A stretch of DNA of 64,000 nt, taken from assembly GCA_965248855.1 (NCBI GenBank), contig CBDFKQ010000004.1:248001-312000 (forward strand), written 5' to 3'. Positions 44,248 to 53,760 of the stretch are shown here, one piece after another; position 1 is the first letter of the stretch; every line of letters starts with the position of its first letter. This DNA is from CBDFKQ01 sp965248855. GTDB taxonomy: Bacteria; Bacteroidota; Bacteroidia; Cytophagales; 172606-1. The translations under genes and the position numbers were made by a program. The notes under the pieces were generated by a model, which saw nothing but the letters and a program-made list of their open reading frames with translations, was not told the DNA's origin and ran no database searches.

Positions 44248-46113
44248 ATGTCGGATAATAAAAGTGTAGTGTATGATGAAAGCAGTATTCGTTCTTTGGA
44301 TTGGCGCGAACATATTCGCTTAAGACCCGGAATGTATATTGGCAAATTAGGTGATGGAACAGCACAGGATGACGGAATTTATGTATTGGTAAAAGAAGTT
44401 ATTGATAATTGCATTGATGAACATACCATGGGCTTTGGTAAAGTTATCGATGTGGAAGTAACAGACCATCATGTAAAAATAAGGGATTACGGACGCGGAA
44501 TACCATTAGGTAAAGTAGTAGATGTAGTTTCAAAAATAAATACCGGCGGTAAATATGATTCGGGCGCCTTTCAAAAATCTGTTGGGTTGAACGGTGTGGG
44601 TACAAAAGCGGTAAATGCATTGTCAGCGCATTTTAAAGTGCAATCCTTTAGAGAAGGTAAAACAAAATTGGCTGAATTTGAACAGGGAATTTTAAAAAAT
44701 GATCCGAAAGAAGGAGAAAGTAAAGAAAAAAATGGAACACTCGTTATTTTTGAACCTGACGAAACTATTTTTAAGCATTATCATTTTATTCCTCAGTTTT
44801 TAGAAGAACAAATTTGGAATTATGCTTATTTGAACTCCGGGTTAACAATTGTTTTCAACGGACAAAAATATTTTTCACCCAACGGTCTTCTGGATTTATT
44901 AAACAGAAAAATTGATGAAGAAAGCAAACGTTATCCCATCATTCACCTAAAAGGTGAAGACATAGAATTTACATTAACCCACGGCAGTGCCTATGGTGAA
45001 GAATATTATTCGTTTGTAAACGGACAATATACCACTCAAGGCGGAACGCATTTGCAGGCTTTTAGAGAAGCTTTTTCGACAACAATAAAAGATTTTTTTA
45101 AAGGAAAATACGAAACGACTGATATTCGTTCTTCAGCTGTTGGTGCAATTTCAATAAGAGTTCAGGAACCTGTTTTTGAATCGCAAACGAAAACAAAATT
45201 AGGTTCTCAAAATATGGCACCGGAAGGGCCATCAGTACGGGGCTTTATTGTAGATTTTCTTAAACGATCTTTAGATGATTACCTGCATAAAAATAAAAAC
45301 GTAGCCGATGCACTTGAAAAACGCATACAGCAATCGGAAAGGGAAAGAAAAGAAATTGCGGGAATAAAAAAACTGGCCAACGAAAGGGCAAAAAAAGCTG
45401 CATTACATAATAAAAAATTACGCGATTGCCGTATTCATCTTACCGATATAAAAGATGATTTGCGTTACGAATCCACTTTATTTATTACCGAAGGAGATTC
45501 TGCAAGTGGTTCTATTACAAAAGCTCGAAATGTGCAATTGCAAGCAGTATTTAGCTTGAGGGGTAAACCATTAAACTGTTATGGTTTGACAAAGAAAATA
45601 GTTTATGAAAACGAAGAGTTTAATCTTTTGCAACATGCTCTCGATATTGAAGATGGTTTGGAAACACTAAGATTTAATAAAGTAGTAATCGCTACTGATG
45701 CTGATGTGGATGGAATGCACATACGTTTACTTCTTCTCACTTTTTTCTTACAATTTTTCCCCGATCTAGTTCGAAACGGGCATGTTTATATTTTAGAAAC
45801 ACCTTTATTTAGGGTTAGAAATAAAAAAGAAACGATTTATTGTTATACCGATCCTGAAAGAAGGAACGCAATTGAAAAACTGGGGCCAAAACCGGAAATT
45901 ACACGTTTTAAAGGATTGGGTGAAATATCACCGGATGAATTTGGAAATTTTATTGGAGAAGATATCAAGTTGGAACCTGTTATTTTACAACAGGATACCT
46001 CCATCCCTAAAATTTTATCATATTACATGGGTAAAAATACGCCGGACAGGCAATTGTTTATTATAGAAAATTTAAAAGTAGAAAAGGATTTAGAAGAGGT
46101 TATTTTAGCATAA
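44248..46113 (+). CDS. parE: DNA topoisomerase IV subunit B (GyrB/ParE type)
   Basis: 621 residues. ATPase motifs: EVIDNCIDEHTMGFG, DYGRGIPLGKVVDV, NTGGKYDSGAF and GLNGVGTKAVNALS. The Toprim domain shows LFITEGDSASGS and ATDADVDGMHIRLLLLTFF, and the C-terminal RFKGLGEISPDEF. The protein is shorter than typical GyrB and matches the ParE-like subunit of Bacteroidota that decatenates chromosomes. In many relatives the ParC/GyrA-like gene follows directly; here a convergent lipoprotein gene follows after 26 bases, so the partner must be elsewhere. Confidence 0.9.
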   Translation: MSDNKSVVYDESSIRSLDWREHIRLRPGMYIGKLGDGTAQDDGIYVLVKEVIDNCIDEHTMGFGKVIDVEVTDHHVKIRDYGRGIPLGKVVDVVSKINTGGKYDSGAFQKSVGLNGVGTKAVNALSAHFKVQSFREGKTKLAEFEQGILKNDPKEGESKEKNGTLVIFEPDETIFKHYHFIPQFLEEQIWNYAYLNSGLTIVFNGQKYFSPNGLLDLLNRKIDEESKRYPIIHLKGEDIEFTLTHGSAYGEEYYSFVNGQYTTQGGTHLQAFREAFSTTIKDFFKGKYETTDIRSSAVGAISIRVQEPVFESQTKTKLGSQNMAPEGPSVRGFIVDFLKRSLDDYLHKNKNVADALEKRIQQSERERKEIAGIKKLANERAKKAALHNKKLRDCRIHLTDIKDDLRYESTLFITEGDSASGSITKARNVQLQAVFSLRGKPLNCYGLTKKIVYENEEFNLLQHALDIEDGLETLRFNKVVIATDADVDGMHIRLLLLTFFLQFFPDLVRNGHVYILETPLFRVRNKKETIYCYTDPERRNAIEKLGPKPEITRFKGLGEISPDEFGNFIGEDIKLEPVILQQDTSIPKILSYYMGKNTPDRQLFIIENLKVEKDLEEVILA

Positions 46114-46139
46114 GTGAATTAAAATCAAGTAATGATAAT

Positions 46140-47114
46140 TTATTTCTTTTTATAAAAATAAAGGGTTTGAGAACTTGTACTTGATCTTTCACTAAAGGTA
46201 AAAAAACCGCTTTGATCTGTATTGAAACAAATAGCTTCGCCTTGAGGCTCAATATAATATGGTAAAGTTTGCGGGGTTGTTTTAATGAGGTCAAGGATGG
46301 TTTGGTTGCCGCTTTTTTTCCAATAAAAAATTTGAGTCTTGGTTTTTATTACCATTTCATTTCCATCCGGAGAAATATCGCCTGCGGTTACAAAACTTAG
46401 TGGAAGAACAGCAATTTTTTTCATCATCGCAGCTTTTTTTAAATCCTGAGGGTAAGTAGCGATATAAATGCATGCAGCATCTTCTTTGCTGACCAAATAA
46501 ATATCTTTCGTTATTGGATCTATTAAAAGGGCCTCAACATTTTTTGGTCCATCGGGTAAGGTCAATTCAATTTTATCAATATTTTTGATATCTTCTATTA
46601 CAGGAAAGTTTTTTCCGTTAATGTCAGGCTCTGGAAATCGATAAACGTATTTTGATGGATATTGTAATTTATTATCTCCGGTTTCTGATACATATACATA
46701 ACTTACACCTGCCAGAGGGCCCGGGGCAACCGATAAATCTTCCCAATCATTATTACTAACACCCGATAATGTAAAATAACCTTTAATTTTACCATTTTGA
46801 TCAATTAACTGAACAGCATTAGGGTTTTTAGAATCTTCTTCGACCCACAATAAGTCTTTATTAGTTTTACTTTCACCAATACCCGATGCTTCGTTTAAGG
46901 TATCGTTAGTAACAGTTGCCAAACTTTGCGGTGACAATGCATAAGAAGTATTAACTGCAAGATTGTTGGGTTGGTAACTCGCGATAAAAAAAGAATCCTT
47001 TTTAATTATTACAATACTGTCTTTTTTAATTACCGAAATAGAATTTTCTTTTTTACAAAAAGAAAATAAAAAACATAAAAACAAAATGGTTATTGAAGAA
47101 AAAGTATTTTTCAT
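46140..47114 (-). CDS. Lipoprotein with beta-propeller-like features
   Basis: 324 residues. The signal ends in a lipobox (LFLCFLFSFC-KKEN). Repeated phrases of about 45 residues, such as LNEASGIGESKTNKDLLWVEED, WEDLSVAPGPLAGVSYVYVSETGDN, NVEALLIDPITKDIYLVSKED and AGDISPDGNEMVIKTKTQIFYW, suggest a propeller fold like SdiA-regulated or phytase-like esterase proteins; the function is not certain. It is the last gene of a transcript shared with the metallophosphoesterase 29 bases upstream and converges with parE. Confidence 0.55.
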   Translation of the reverse strand: MKNTFSSITILFLCFLFSFCKKENSISVIKKDSIVIIKKDSFFIASYQPNNLAVNTSYALSPQSLATVTNDTLNEASGIGESKTNKDLLWVEEDSKNPNAVQLIDQNGKIKGYFTLSGVSNNDWEDLSVAPGPLAGVSYVYVSETGDNKLQYPSKYVYRFPEPDINGKNFPVIEDIKNIDKIELTLPDGPKNVEALLIDPITKDIYLVSKEDAACIYIATYPQDLKKAAMMKKIAVLPLSFVTAGDISPDGNEMVIKTKTQIFYWKKSGNQTILDLIKTTPQTLPYYIEPQGEAICFNTDQSGFFTFSERSSTSSQTLYFYKKK

Positions 47115-47143
47115 TATTATTTGTATTAAAAATTAATTCCTTA

Positions 47144-48097
47144 TTAATTGCCTTTAATTAAAAGCTGTTCGGTTTTAAATAAACTTTCAGAAGTAGGATC
47201 GAATATTATTTTTACTGCATGCATATCCTGTTCACCAAATACCTGAACTCTTGTAAAGTTTTCCAAAACTTTTTTAGTTTTAGCATCCTTTAAAATAGGT
47301 TTGTCTACAATATATTTATGCGAATCGCCATTTACCAACAGAACAGGTTTTTGAAAATCAATCGTTAATTTTTTAAGGGCAGCAATGATATGTTTAAAGC
47401 CGGATGCCTCTTTATCCGCGTTGAACATATCAGCCTGAGTAAAAATCACAACACCTTTACTGTTGTTTTGACTTGCGTTTTTAAAAACTTCATCAAGCCA
47501 GGCAAGGTTGGCTGCATCTCTTTCAAAAAACTCTTTATTATAATTTTTACTATCGGCAACAAGGTTATTGTTAGTACCTGAAGTATTAAGAGTGGCAAAA
47601 GAAATAGTATTGTAATCCCACCTTCGGTTTTCAACAAATTTAGAAAAATCTTTATTTTCTGATTGTGAGATAAGAGTTAGCTTTTCTTTTCCAAAACTTT
47701 TATTGTCTTTAAAGAAGGTTTTTCTAATTACTTCAAGCCTTTCTTCCGGGTCATAACTTCCGGCTTCTTCTTTATTACAATCATTCCATTCATTATCGCC
47801 GGGTGTATATATTAAGGGTTTATTAAATTGCTCAAAGTAGCCATGTATTTTGTTATAATATTCTTCTGTACACTTTGTTTTACTTGATTTTATATCGCCT
47901 ACATGAACATTAAATGCTTGGTTTTGTGTATTTACAGTCTTTATTAGGTTTTCAAACCTTGCATAATCTTCAGGAAGAAAATATGGCATATCACCGAAGG
48001 TAATTATGGAGAAAGTTTGATCTTTTTTTGTTTGAGAAAAGGCTTTTGGCAAATTAATTATTGAAAAAAACAAAAAGAAGTAAAAAATACTTTTCAT
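47144..48097 (-). CDS. Secreted calcineurin-like metallophosphoesterase
   Basis: 317 residues with a signal peptide (FYFFLFFSIINLPKAFSQ). Metal-binding motifs occur in order: FSIITFGDMPYF, NVHVGDIKSSK, YTPGDNEWNDC and LLVNGDSHKYIVD, the GDxx / GDxx / GDNE / GHxH-like set of the superfamily, with Asp-Ser-His replacing part of the last motif. It would hydrolyse phosphate esters in the periplasm. The following propeller-like lipoprotein gene and the upstream TonB receptor with beta-helix lipoprotein suggest a phosphate- or phospho-compound acquisition cluster. A terminator at 48121-48165 separates it from the upstream pair. Confidence 0.72.
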   Translation of the reverse strand: MKSIFYFFLFFSIINLPKAFSQTKKDQTFSIITFGDMPYFLPEDYARFENLIKTVNTQNQAFNVHVGDIKSSKTKCTEEYYNKIHGYFEQFNKPLIYTPGDNEWNDCNKEEAGSYDPEERLEVIRKTFFKDNKSFGKEKLTLISQSENKDFSKFVENRRWDYNTISFATLNTSGTNNNLVADSKNYNKEFFERDAANLAWLDEVFKNASQNNSKGVVIFTQADMFNADKEASGFKHIIAALKKLTIDFQKPVLLVNGDSHKYIVDKPILKDAKTKKVLENFTRVQVFGEQDMHAVKIIFDPTSESLFKTEQLLIKGN

Positions 48098-48120
48098 AAT
48101 AATATTTGAGTTTATGAATT

Positions 48121-48165
48121 AAAAAAATCGCCGGAAAATATTTAAATATTTTTCCGGCGATTTTG
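48121..48165 (-). terminator. Intrinsic terminator after the beta-helix lipoprotein gene
   Basis: AATCGCCGGAAAA pairs with TTTTCCGGCGATT with an A+T-rich loop; the minus strand then has seven T. It lies 22 bases past the stop at 48188 and before the metallophosphoesterase start, so it may reduce read-through into the downstream genes. Confidence 0.8.
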
Positions 48166-48187
48166 TAACATTATAGTTTAAAAATAT

Positions 48188-49648
48188 TTAGTGTTGATTT
48201 CCTGTTCCATCACTAGGATACGCACCCAAATCTTTATTTGGAAGAGTAATTCCATAAGTTGTACTGGCACCGAAGTTATCACTCACAGGAACTACTGATA
48301 GTGGACTAAAAGATGTGTACCCCTTACCCAATGCCGGAGAAGAAGGTTTTAAATGAAAATCAAAACCTGTTGCATAAGAAATACTGCTTAATGTACCACC
48401 TGATTGCGGTAATGGAAAGTTTACAAATTGTGGATTAGTGCCCGAAGCTTGAACGGCTTTTGTTCCATCATAAACTTGACCAACTTGATAATTGGCAGGT
48501 AAATATGATGTTGGTAATGGAAAATCTGTTGCTTGAGGAAAGGTATAAAAGCCAACAGGGTAAATTTGATTAGCCACTGTTACTGAATCTGTATAATTTA
48601 AATTATATCCATAATGGTTCCTTAAACTTGCAGTATCAGCAACTACTAAAGCATTACCATTATAATTTTTTGTTGCGCCAACTATTCTTAAACCATATTT
48701 ACAATTTACCATAATATTATTATAGGCATTACCTTTTGCACCTTCTTCAAAATTCATAGAACCACCTCTACCAGATTCATTTCTTCTAAATCCACAATTC
48801 ACCATGGTATTATTATACATATAAATATTTGTTTGGGTTGCAGTAACGCCTTTATTAGAAGCTTTTGGTCCATTTGTACCTGAACCAATAAATAAATTAT
48901 AAGCAACATTACCCACTGTATTTCCTTTAATATTTATACATTCTCCACCCTGAAAACCGCTTTTTTCAAAGGTGTTTCTCATAATGTTTATTTTACCACC
49001 TTGAACTCGAATAGGATCGTCCACACCACCATAAACCCAAGAATCTTCTAAAATAAATATTCCCTTAGGTGAATCAAAAGTAATCATCCATGCAGTTTGT
49101 CCATTCTTTACACCGCTAATTGGTGTAGTAGCAATTGTATTGCCTCCATATTCTACATGTGTCCATTTAAGCACTAATGATTTGCAAGATGTATCACACA
49201 AAATCCCTCCCCAAGGAGTTATCCCGGAGCTAACTTGACCATATGCAGGATCAGGGCCTGCAGGAGCACCTTGAGTATCTGTCTTCTTTACACCTTCTAT
49301 TGAGATATAGTTCTGTTTAGCTTTAATTCCTAATGATAGAAGTGTTCCTTTTACAACTAAGTTATAATTTCCTTTGAAATAAATTTTTGCCCCGGGTTGT
49401 AAGAGAAGAGTATCTAATGCATTTATATATGTATCACCGGTAATATAATAAGAAGAATCACTTTTCATATAACCCTTTATTGAACCTGAAACAGGATTAC
49501 CTACTCCCGATTTTACAGGCTGGCCTACCTTGAAATACGCTACAGATACATTTGTATTATCTGTGCTTTTACAAGAAAATATACCAATTCCGAGCATAAA
49601 GATAATTGCAGCACACATTAATTGTTTTGAACAATTCACTTGTTTCAT
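48188..49648 (-). CDS. Right-handed beta-helix lipoprotein
   Basis: 486 residues with a lipobox (MLGIGIFSC-KST). The body reads as a parallel beta-helix: GDTYINALDTLLLQPGAKIYFKG, LVLKWTHVEYGGNTIAT, RNTFEKSGFQGGECINI, YLFIGSGTN-type rungs and AYNNIMVNCKYGLRIVGATKN. Such proteins bind or cut polymers at the cell surface. Downstream of a TonB receptor by 86 bases, it takes the place a SusD-like or other surface binding lipoprotein would have. No catalytic residues can be named. Its N-terminal phrase GDTYINALDTLLLQPGAKI is a common opening of this family in Bacteroidota. Confidence 0.6.
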   Translation of the reverse strand: MKQVNCSKQLMCAAIIFMLGIGIFSCKSTDNTNVSVAYFKVGQPVKSGVGNPVSGSIKGYMKSDSSYYITGDTYINALDTLLLQPGAKIYFKGNYNLVVKGTLLSLGIKAKQNYISIEGVKKTDTQGAPAGPDPAYGQVSSGITPWGGILCDTSCKSLVLKWTHVEYGGNTIATTPISGVKNGQTAWMITFDSPKGIFILEDSWVYGGVDDPIRVQGGKINIMRNTFEKSGFQGGECINIKGNTVGNVAYNLFIGSGTNGPKASNKGVTATQTNIYMYNNTMVNCGFRRNESGRGGSMNFEEGAKGNAYNNIMVNCKYGLRIVGATKNYNGNALVVADTASLRNHYGYNLNYTDSVTVANQIYPVGFYTFPQATDFPLPTSYLPANYQVGQVYDGTKAVQASGTNPQFVNFPLPQSGGTLSSISYATGFDFHLKPSSPALGKGYTSFSPLSVVPVSDNFGASTTYGITLPNKDLGAYPSDGTGNQH

Positions 49649-49734
49649 GATGTTGATTAATTAAGTTTGAATAAATTAATTATTAATTTCTCCCTATTAT
49701 TAAATATAATCCTCAGGGAGTTTTAAGAATTATA

Positions 49735-52488
49735 TTAAAAGAATTTATATTTAATACCTAATAAATATGTTTGATTGAAAACGTCTTTTTGAACAAGAAT
49801 TCTATCATCTTTTGTTTGCTCAGGTAACCCACTAAATCCTTTATTTGAATGTAATATTTCAACTATTACAGGATTATTTAAAAGATTAGTTACTTTTCCA
49901 AACACTGTAAAGTATTTACCAAATCTCTTCTCTCCTGAAAAATCAAGTTGATTGGTTGCCCTTTGCCACCAATCCAAATCTTTCCAAGCAGAAACATAAT
50001 TGATCCTTCTTCCTGTGTAAACCCAACTTAATTGTGCATCAATATTGAAACGAGAATTTTTATAGATTAAAGAAATATTAGCAATATGTGCAGATTGGCC
50101 TTGTAACGGTCTTGTTTGACTTACTATTGGAGCAGTATTATTTAAGTCGAGATATCTTTTTGTTGTCGTTATTGAAGATTGAGTAAATGTATAGTTTCCT
50201 GTAATTCCTATATTTTTATAATATTTTGAAACGACGAACTCAAATCCATAATTTGTTGCATTTCCAAAATTTTGTGGTTGATAAACCTGAGAACTCACTC
50301 CGGAAGAAACAAAAGCATATTCTATAGGATTAGTAATAGATTTATAGAATATGCCAGCCAAAATTTGCTCATTTCCTTTTGGAAAAAATTCATACCTTAA
50401 ATCCAAATTATCAGATTGGGTATGATTTAAATATGGGTTTCCTTTTTCTGTATTATAATCTCCGGAAATTTCAGCCGGAATCAAGTCAAAAAAACTTGGT
50501 CTGCTGATAGCTTTATAATATGATAATCTTAAATTTTGTTTATCATTAACCATAAACTTAAAATGAACGCTGGGCAAGATATCTAGATATTGATTAGTAC
50601 CTTCTTTGCCATCAGCAGTAATTATAAGTTGAGAAAAATAATATTGATTTGTATTTTCAAATCTCACACCTCCCAATATTTGTAATTTGTTGCCGACTAA
50701 TACTTTTCCTTGAACGTAACCGGCAGTTATTTTTTCATCTGAATAATAATTGTTGGCATTTGTAGAATCAGGACGTTGATTACTTGTTGGCCAGTTAAAT
50801 GTTGCGTTGCTTACATTTATATCTATTGAATTATAATAAATCAACACTCCGTTTTTATCAGTTCCTGATAAATTAAAAGAATTATAAAACCTGTTTCTGT
50901 GTTTACTTCTATATAAACCGCCAAATGAAAATTCAAGTTTATTAGATGGGTTGAAAATAAAATTAGTGTAAACTGATTTATCTTCATCTTTATTATGCGT
51001 CCACCTATGAGTTATAGATGCAGCACTAAACATTGTTGAATAAATTTGCTTACTATGTGTTGAATCTTGAACATTCGTATATTTTCTTTCATAATCCATC
51101 CAATCAGGAATGAGATTAGTTGCCACTGAATACACACCTGAAATATCAAATTTTAAAGTATTTGATATCACCTGCTCGATTTTTAATGTTCCATTATATA
51201 TTCTCTGCCTTTGAAACCTTGACCTATCATACTTATAACCATCCCCTAAAGTATAGCCAACCGTAGTTTTATCAGTATATCGATGATAATTTTCATCTAA
51301 CTGACTAAAAAAGTTATAAAGGCTTATCTTATTTTTTTTACTAAATGAATACTCAAATTTAGCATGTAAGCCAAGGCGGGATTGTAAATAAGAGTTTGTA
51401 CGTTGATGAACATAATTGAAGGCAGGCGAGTTTCCGGCATTTGGCTGCTCATTTGGTTCAATATAGGTTACATGCGAACCTCTAAATGTATGTTGAAAGG
51501 TACCGGCAATTATATATCCTATCTTATTATTAAAAATCTTATCTCCAATTGTAAAGTTAAATAATGAATTTATTGGGTTCTTTACATCTTTAAATTTTAA
51601 TTGATCAACTTTAAAATCTGTAACAGGGATATTATATCCATTGCCATGAAGTTCACCCGGGGATTTAAAATCTATAGTTTTATGTGAAAAGCCTGAAAAA
51701 TTTTGTTGTCCTAATATTGAACTGAACCCGCCTGAAGCAGTTGTTGAAATTGTAAAATGGTTTGGAGCGCTTTTCATTACTAAATTCATTGCTCCACCTA
51801 TTGCATCACCCTCCATATTAGGCGTGAGAGCTTTTACCACTTCTAATCTTTCAATAAGGTCCGCCGGAAAAATATCCATTGGTACATATCTATTTTTATC
51901 ATTAGGACTGGGTATTTTAATGCCATTTATTAAAGTATAGTTATATCTTTGATCCATCCCCCTAATAATCGCATATTGCCCGTCTCCACTCCCGTTTCTA
52001 ACCACTGATACACCCGAAACCCTTTGCAAAACATTTCCAACTGTTACATCAGGTAATAATTCAATGGCTCTTGCTCCGATAATATTCATTACATTATCCG
52101 CTTTTTGTTCTGCTCTTCGCATTACATTATCGGATTCTTTATCGTTAGATGTAGCGGTTACTACTACCTCATCGAGATTTTTAGTGTTTTCAATTAGATT
52201 TAAATCTAATTTTAAAGTTTGTTGGTTTACAGAAATGCTACTTTCTATATTTTTATAACCTATGTAAGTAATACTGATTATGTAATTACCATCAGGCACG
52301 TTTTTGATTTCATAACTTCCATCCAAGCCTGAAGATGTAGCGAAAGTTGTATTTTTTAATGTAATTGTAGCTCCTATAAGTGGCTCTCCGGTTTTGCTGT
52401 CTGTTAAGAAGCCTTTAATGGTGGCGGCATTAGATACTGAAGTAATAAAAAAGGATAAAATGTAAAATAAGAGTAAAGATTGTTTCAT
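49735..52488 (-). CDS. TonB-dependent receptor with carboxypeptidase-regulatory-like domain
   Basis: 917 residues from the ATG at 52488 (MKQSLLLFYILSFFITSVSN, signal); a longer frame starts only with TTG. Order: regulatory-like domain (about 25-105; IKGFLTDSKTGEPLIGATI), plug (about 110-250; VLQRVSGVSVV, YAIIRGMDQRYNYTLINGI, IERLEVVKALTPNMEGDAIGGAMNLVMK), and a barrel ending LLGIKYKFF. The receptor imports a ligand across the outer membrane using TonB. It is followed by a beta-helix lipoprotein and by phosphatase-like and propeller-like genes. Ligand unknown; a phospho-compound is a guess from the neighbours. Confidence 0.85.
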   Translation of the reverse strand: MKQSLLLFYILSFFITSVSNAATIKGFLTDSKTGEPLIGATITLKNTTFATSSGLDGSYEIKNVPDGNYIISITYIGYKNIESSISVNQQTLKLDLNLIENTKNLDEVVVTATSNDKESDNVMRRAEQKADNVMNIIGARAIELLPDVTVGNVLQRVSGVSVVRNGSGDGQYAIIRGMDQRYNYTLINGIKIPSPNDKNRYVPMDIFPADLIERLEVVKALTPNMEGDAIGGAMNLVMKSAPNHFTISTTASGGFSSILGQQNFSGFSHKTIDFKSPGELHGNGYNIPVTDFKVDQLKFKDVKNPINSLFNFTIGDKIFNNKIGYIIAGTFQHTFRGSHVTYIEPNEQPNAGNSPAFNYVHQRTNSYLQSRLGLHAKFEYSFSKKNKISLYNFFSQLDENYHRYTDKTTVGYTLGDGYKYDRSRFQRQRIYNGTLKIEQVISNTLKFDISGVYSVATNLIPDWMDYERKYTNVQDSTHSKQIYSTMFSAASITHRWTHNKDEDKSVYTNFIFNPSNKLEFSFGGLYRSKHRNRFYNSFNLSGTDKNGVLIYYNSIDINVSNATFNWPTSNQRPDSTNANNYYSDEKITAGYVQGKVLVGNKLQILGGVRFENTNQYYFSQLIITADGKEGTNQYLDILPSVHFKFMVNDKQNLRLSYYKAISRPSFFDLIPAEISGDYNTEKGNPYLNHTQSDNLDLRYEFFPKGNEQILAGIFYKSITNPIEYAFVSSGVSSQVYQPQNFGNATNYGFEFVVSKYYKNIGITGNYTFTQSSITTTKRYLDLNNTAPIVSQTRPLQGQSAHIANISLIYKNSRFNIDAQLSWVYTGRRINYVSAWKDLDWWQRATNQLDFSGEKRFGKYFTVFGKVTNLLNNPVIVEILHSNKGFSGLPEQTKDDRILVQKDVFNQTYLLGIKYKFF

Positions 52489-52830
52489 GCAATTCAAAAT
52501 TATTGCACAAAATTATTCGATGTAAACTTTATAGGTGTTAATTTAATATTAAGCGAACAATGGAAGTATTTTTAATAATTTAAAAAAAAATCTTAAATAG
52601 GGATCTAAAAGTTAGTTTTTTGTAAAAAACACTTAAAAAATAAATTAATCTTAATCTTTAAGTAATATATCTACCACGAAGACCCTTTTTTAATAATCAA
52701 TAATTAACATATTATTAATATAAAAATAATTCAGGAATAAATTTATAATTTTTATGATAATTAATAAAGGGGATTGCCGGTAGGAGTTAAAATAATCTTT
52801 TATTTTTATGGATGTCATGTGAGCTTAAAA
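52489..52830. other. Gene-free stretch upstream of the TonB receptor
   Basis: 342 bases, very A+T-rich. On the minus strand TAATTTTG at 52515-52508 fits the -7 pattern 20 bases before the ATG, but no clear -33 TTTG is found. No other structure seen. Confidence 0.35.
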
Positions 52831-53553
52831 TTACAATTTAATTCTGCTCCATGATAAAACTTTTACTCCCTCCGAATAATGTACTAAGTTGGGTTGCGTA
52901 TTTGATAAGTTTATATCCCCAATTTTATAATTTAAATTAAGGTTGTTGATTTTCACATTTTTAAGTTCCCATTCTTTATGATGTATGTCATATCGAAATA
53001 TTTTTTTGTTTATATCAAGGTAAAGACAATATCGTTCTGTTAACCATTTGTCTAATTCGGATTTATTTGAAATCTTTTCTTCAACTTCAAAATCTATGTC
53101 AAAAACAAAATCTTTTATTTCATTTTTAGAATTAAACGTTTTTTCTGTCCTTTTCATTATTGATTTCTCGTAAGGCAGCCCCGACAATTTTTTTGCAATA
53201 AAAACAGATAAGTGTTTTTCGGCTTCTATATTCAAAAAATAAACACCTTTTTTATTGTCGTTATCAACATATGTTCTAAGATTAATTTCGTGAAAATCGG
53301 AAATGAATTTAACGGCAGGTAAGTTTTTGGGTCTGATTTTTTGCATGGTGAAAGCAACTAATGAGACATAACAGTTACCGGCAAAACTGTCTATTTGAAT
53401 ATATTCCGGTACAAATTTTCGTAAAACTTCAAATGGAATTTTCCAGTGCATAAAAAGTGCATCGTTCCATTCCTGATAATATTTCCACTGCCCTAAAGGA
53501 AGTTCATAAGGTCTATGTGAGGTGTCAGCAAGTAATGTTTTAATAGCTGTCAT
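52831..53553 (-). CDS. DUF2071 (YqjF-like) protein
   Basis: 240 residues from the ATG at 53553; an in-frame start six codons earlier is less likely. LFMHWKIPFEVLRKFVPEYIQIDSF, CYVSLVAFTMQKIRPKNLPAV and FHEINLRTYVDNDNKKGVYFLNIEAEK are the DUF2071 signature, also found in YqjF of Bacillus. The fold resembles acetoacetate decarboxylase; the reaction in bacteria is unknown. It has no partner gene here and is divergent from the alpha/beta hydrolase 207 bases away. Confidence 0.75.
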   Translation of the reverse strand: MTAIKTLLADTSHRPYELPLGQWKYYQEWNDALFMHWKIPFEVLRKFVPEYIQIDSFAGNCYVSLVAFTMQKIRPKNLPAVKFISDFHEINLRTYVDNDNKKGVYFLNIEAEKHLSVFIAKKLSGLPYEKSIMKRTEKTFNSKNEIKDFVFDIDFEVEEKISNKSELDKWLTERYCLYLDINKKIFRYDIHHKEWELKNVKINNLNLNYKIGDINLSNTQPNLVHYSEGVKVLSWSRIKL

Positions 53554-53708
53554 ACTGAAGTTAAATAACAAAACATAAAATAAGAAATAAAAGAAACTTG
53601 GGATTATAATATTTTCACCTTTTCTTTCTCAAACATTAAGTAATGATCACAACATATATCAAATTGTCGCAGTATAAAACCCGGAAAAAAAATTTAAAAT
53701 CATGAAAC

Positions 53709-53746
53709 AGCGACACTGCTTATATATTTGTAGCATCGCTTTTTCT
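53709..53746 (+). promoter_or_regulatory. Leader hairpin followed by five T, just before the hydrolase gene
   Basis: AGCGA...CTGC and GTAG..TCGCT form an imperfect stem (two-base bulge and a wobble pair) followed by TTTTT, ending 14 bases before the ATG at 53761. It looks like a terminator or attenuator inside a leader, but it could simply end the transcript of something upstream. Confidence 0.3.
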
Positions 53747-53760
53747 TTAAGTAATCCTTT

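Noticed and set aside
49690..49720. Hairpin CTCCCT / AGGGAG after the TonB receptor gene as a terminator
   Set aside because: Only six pairs with a 19-base loop and no T-run in the gene's direction.
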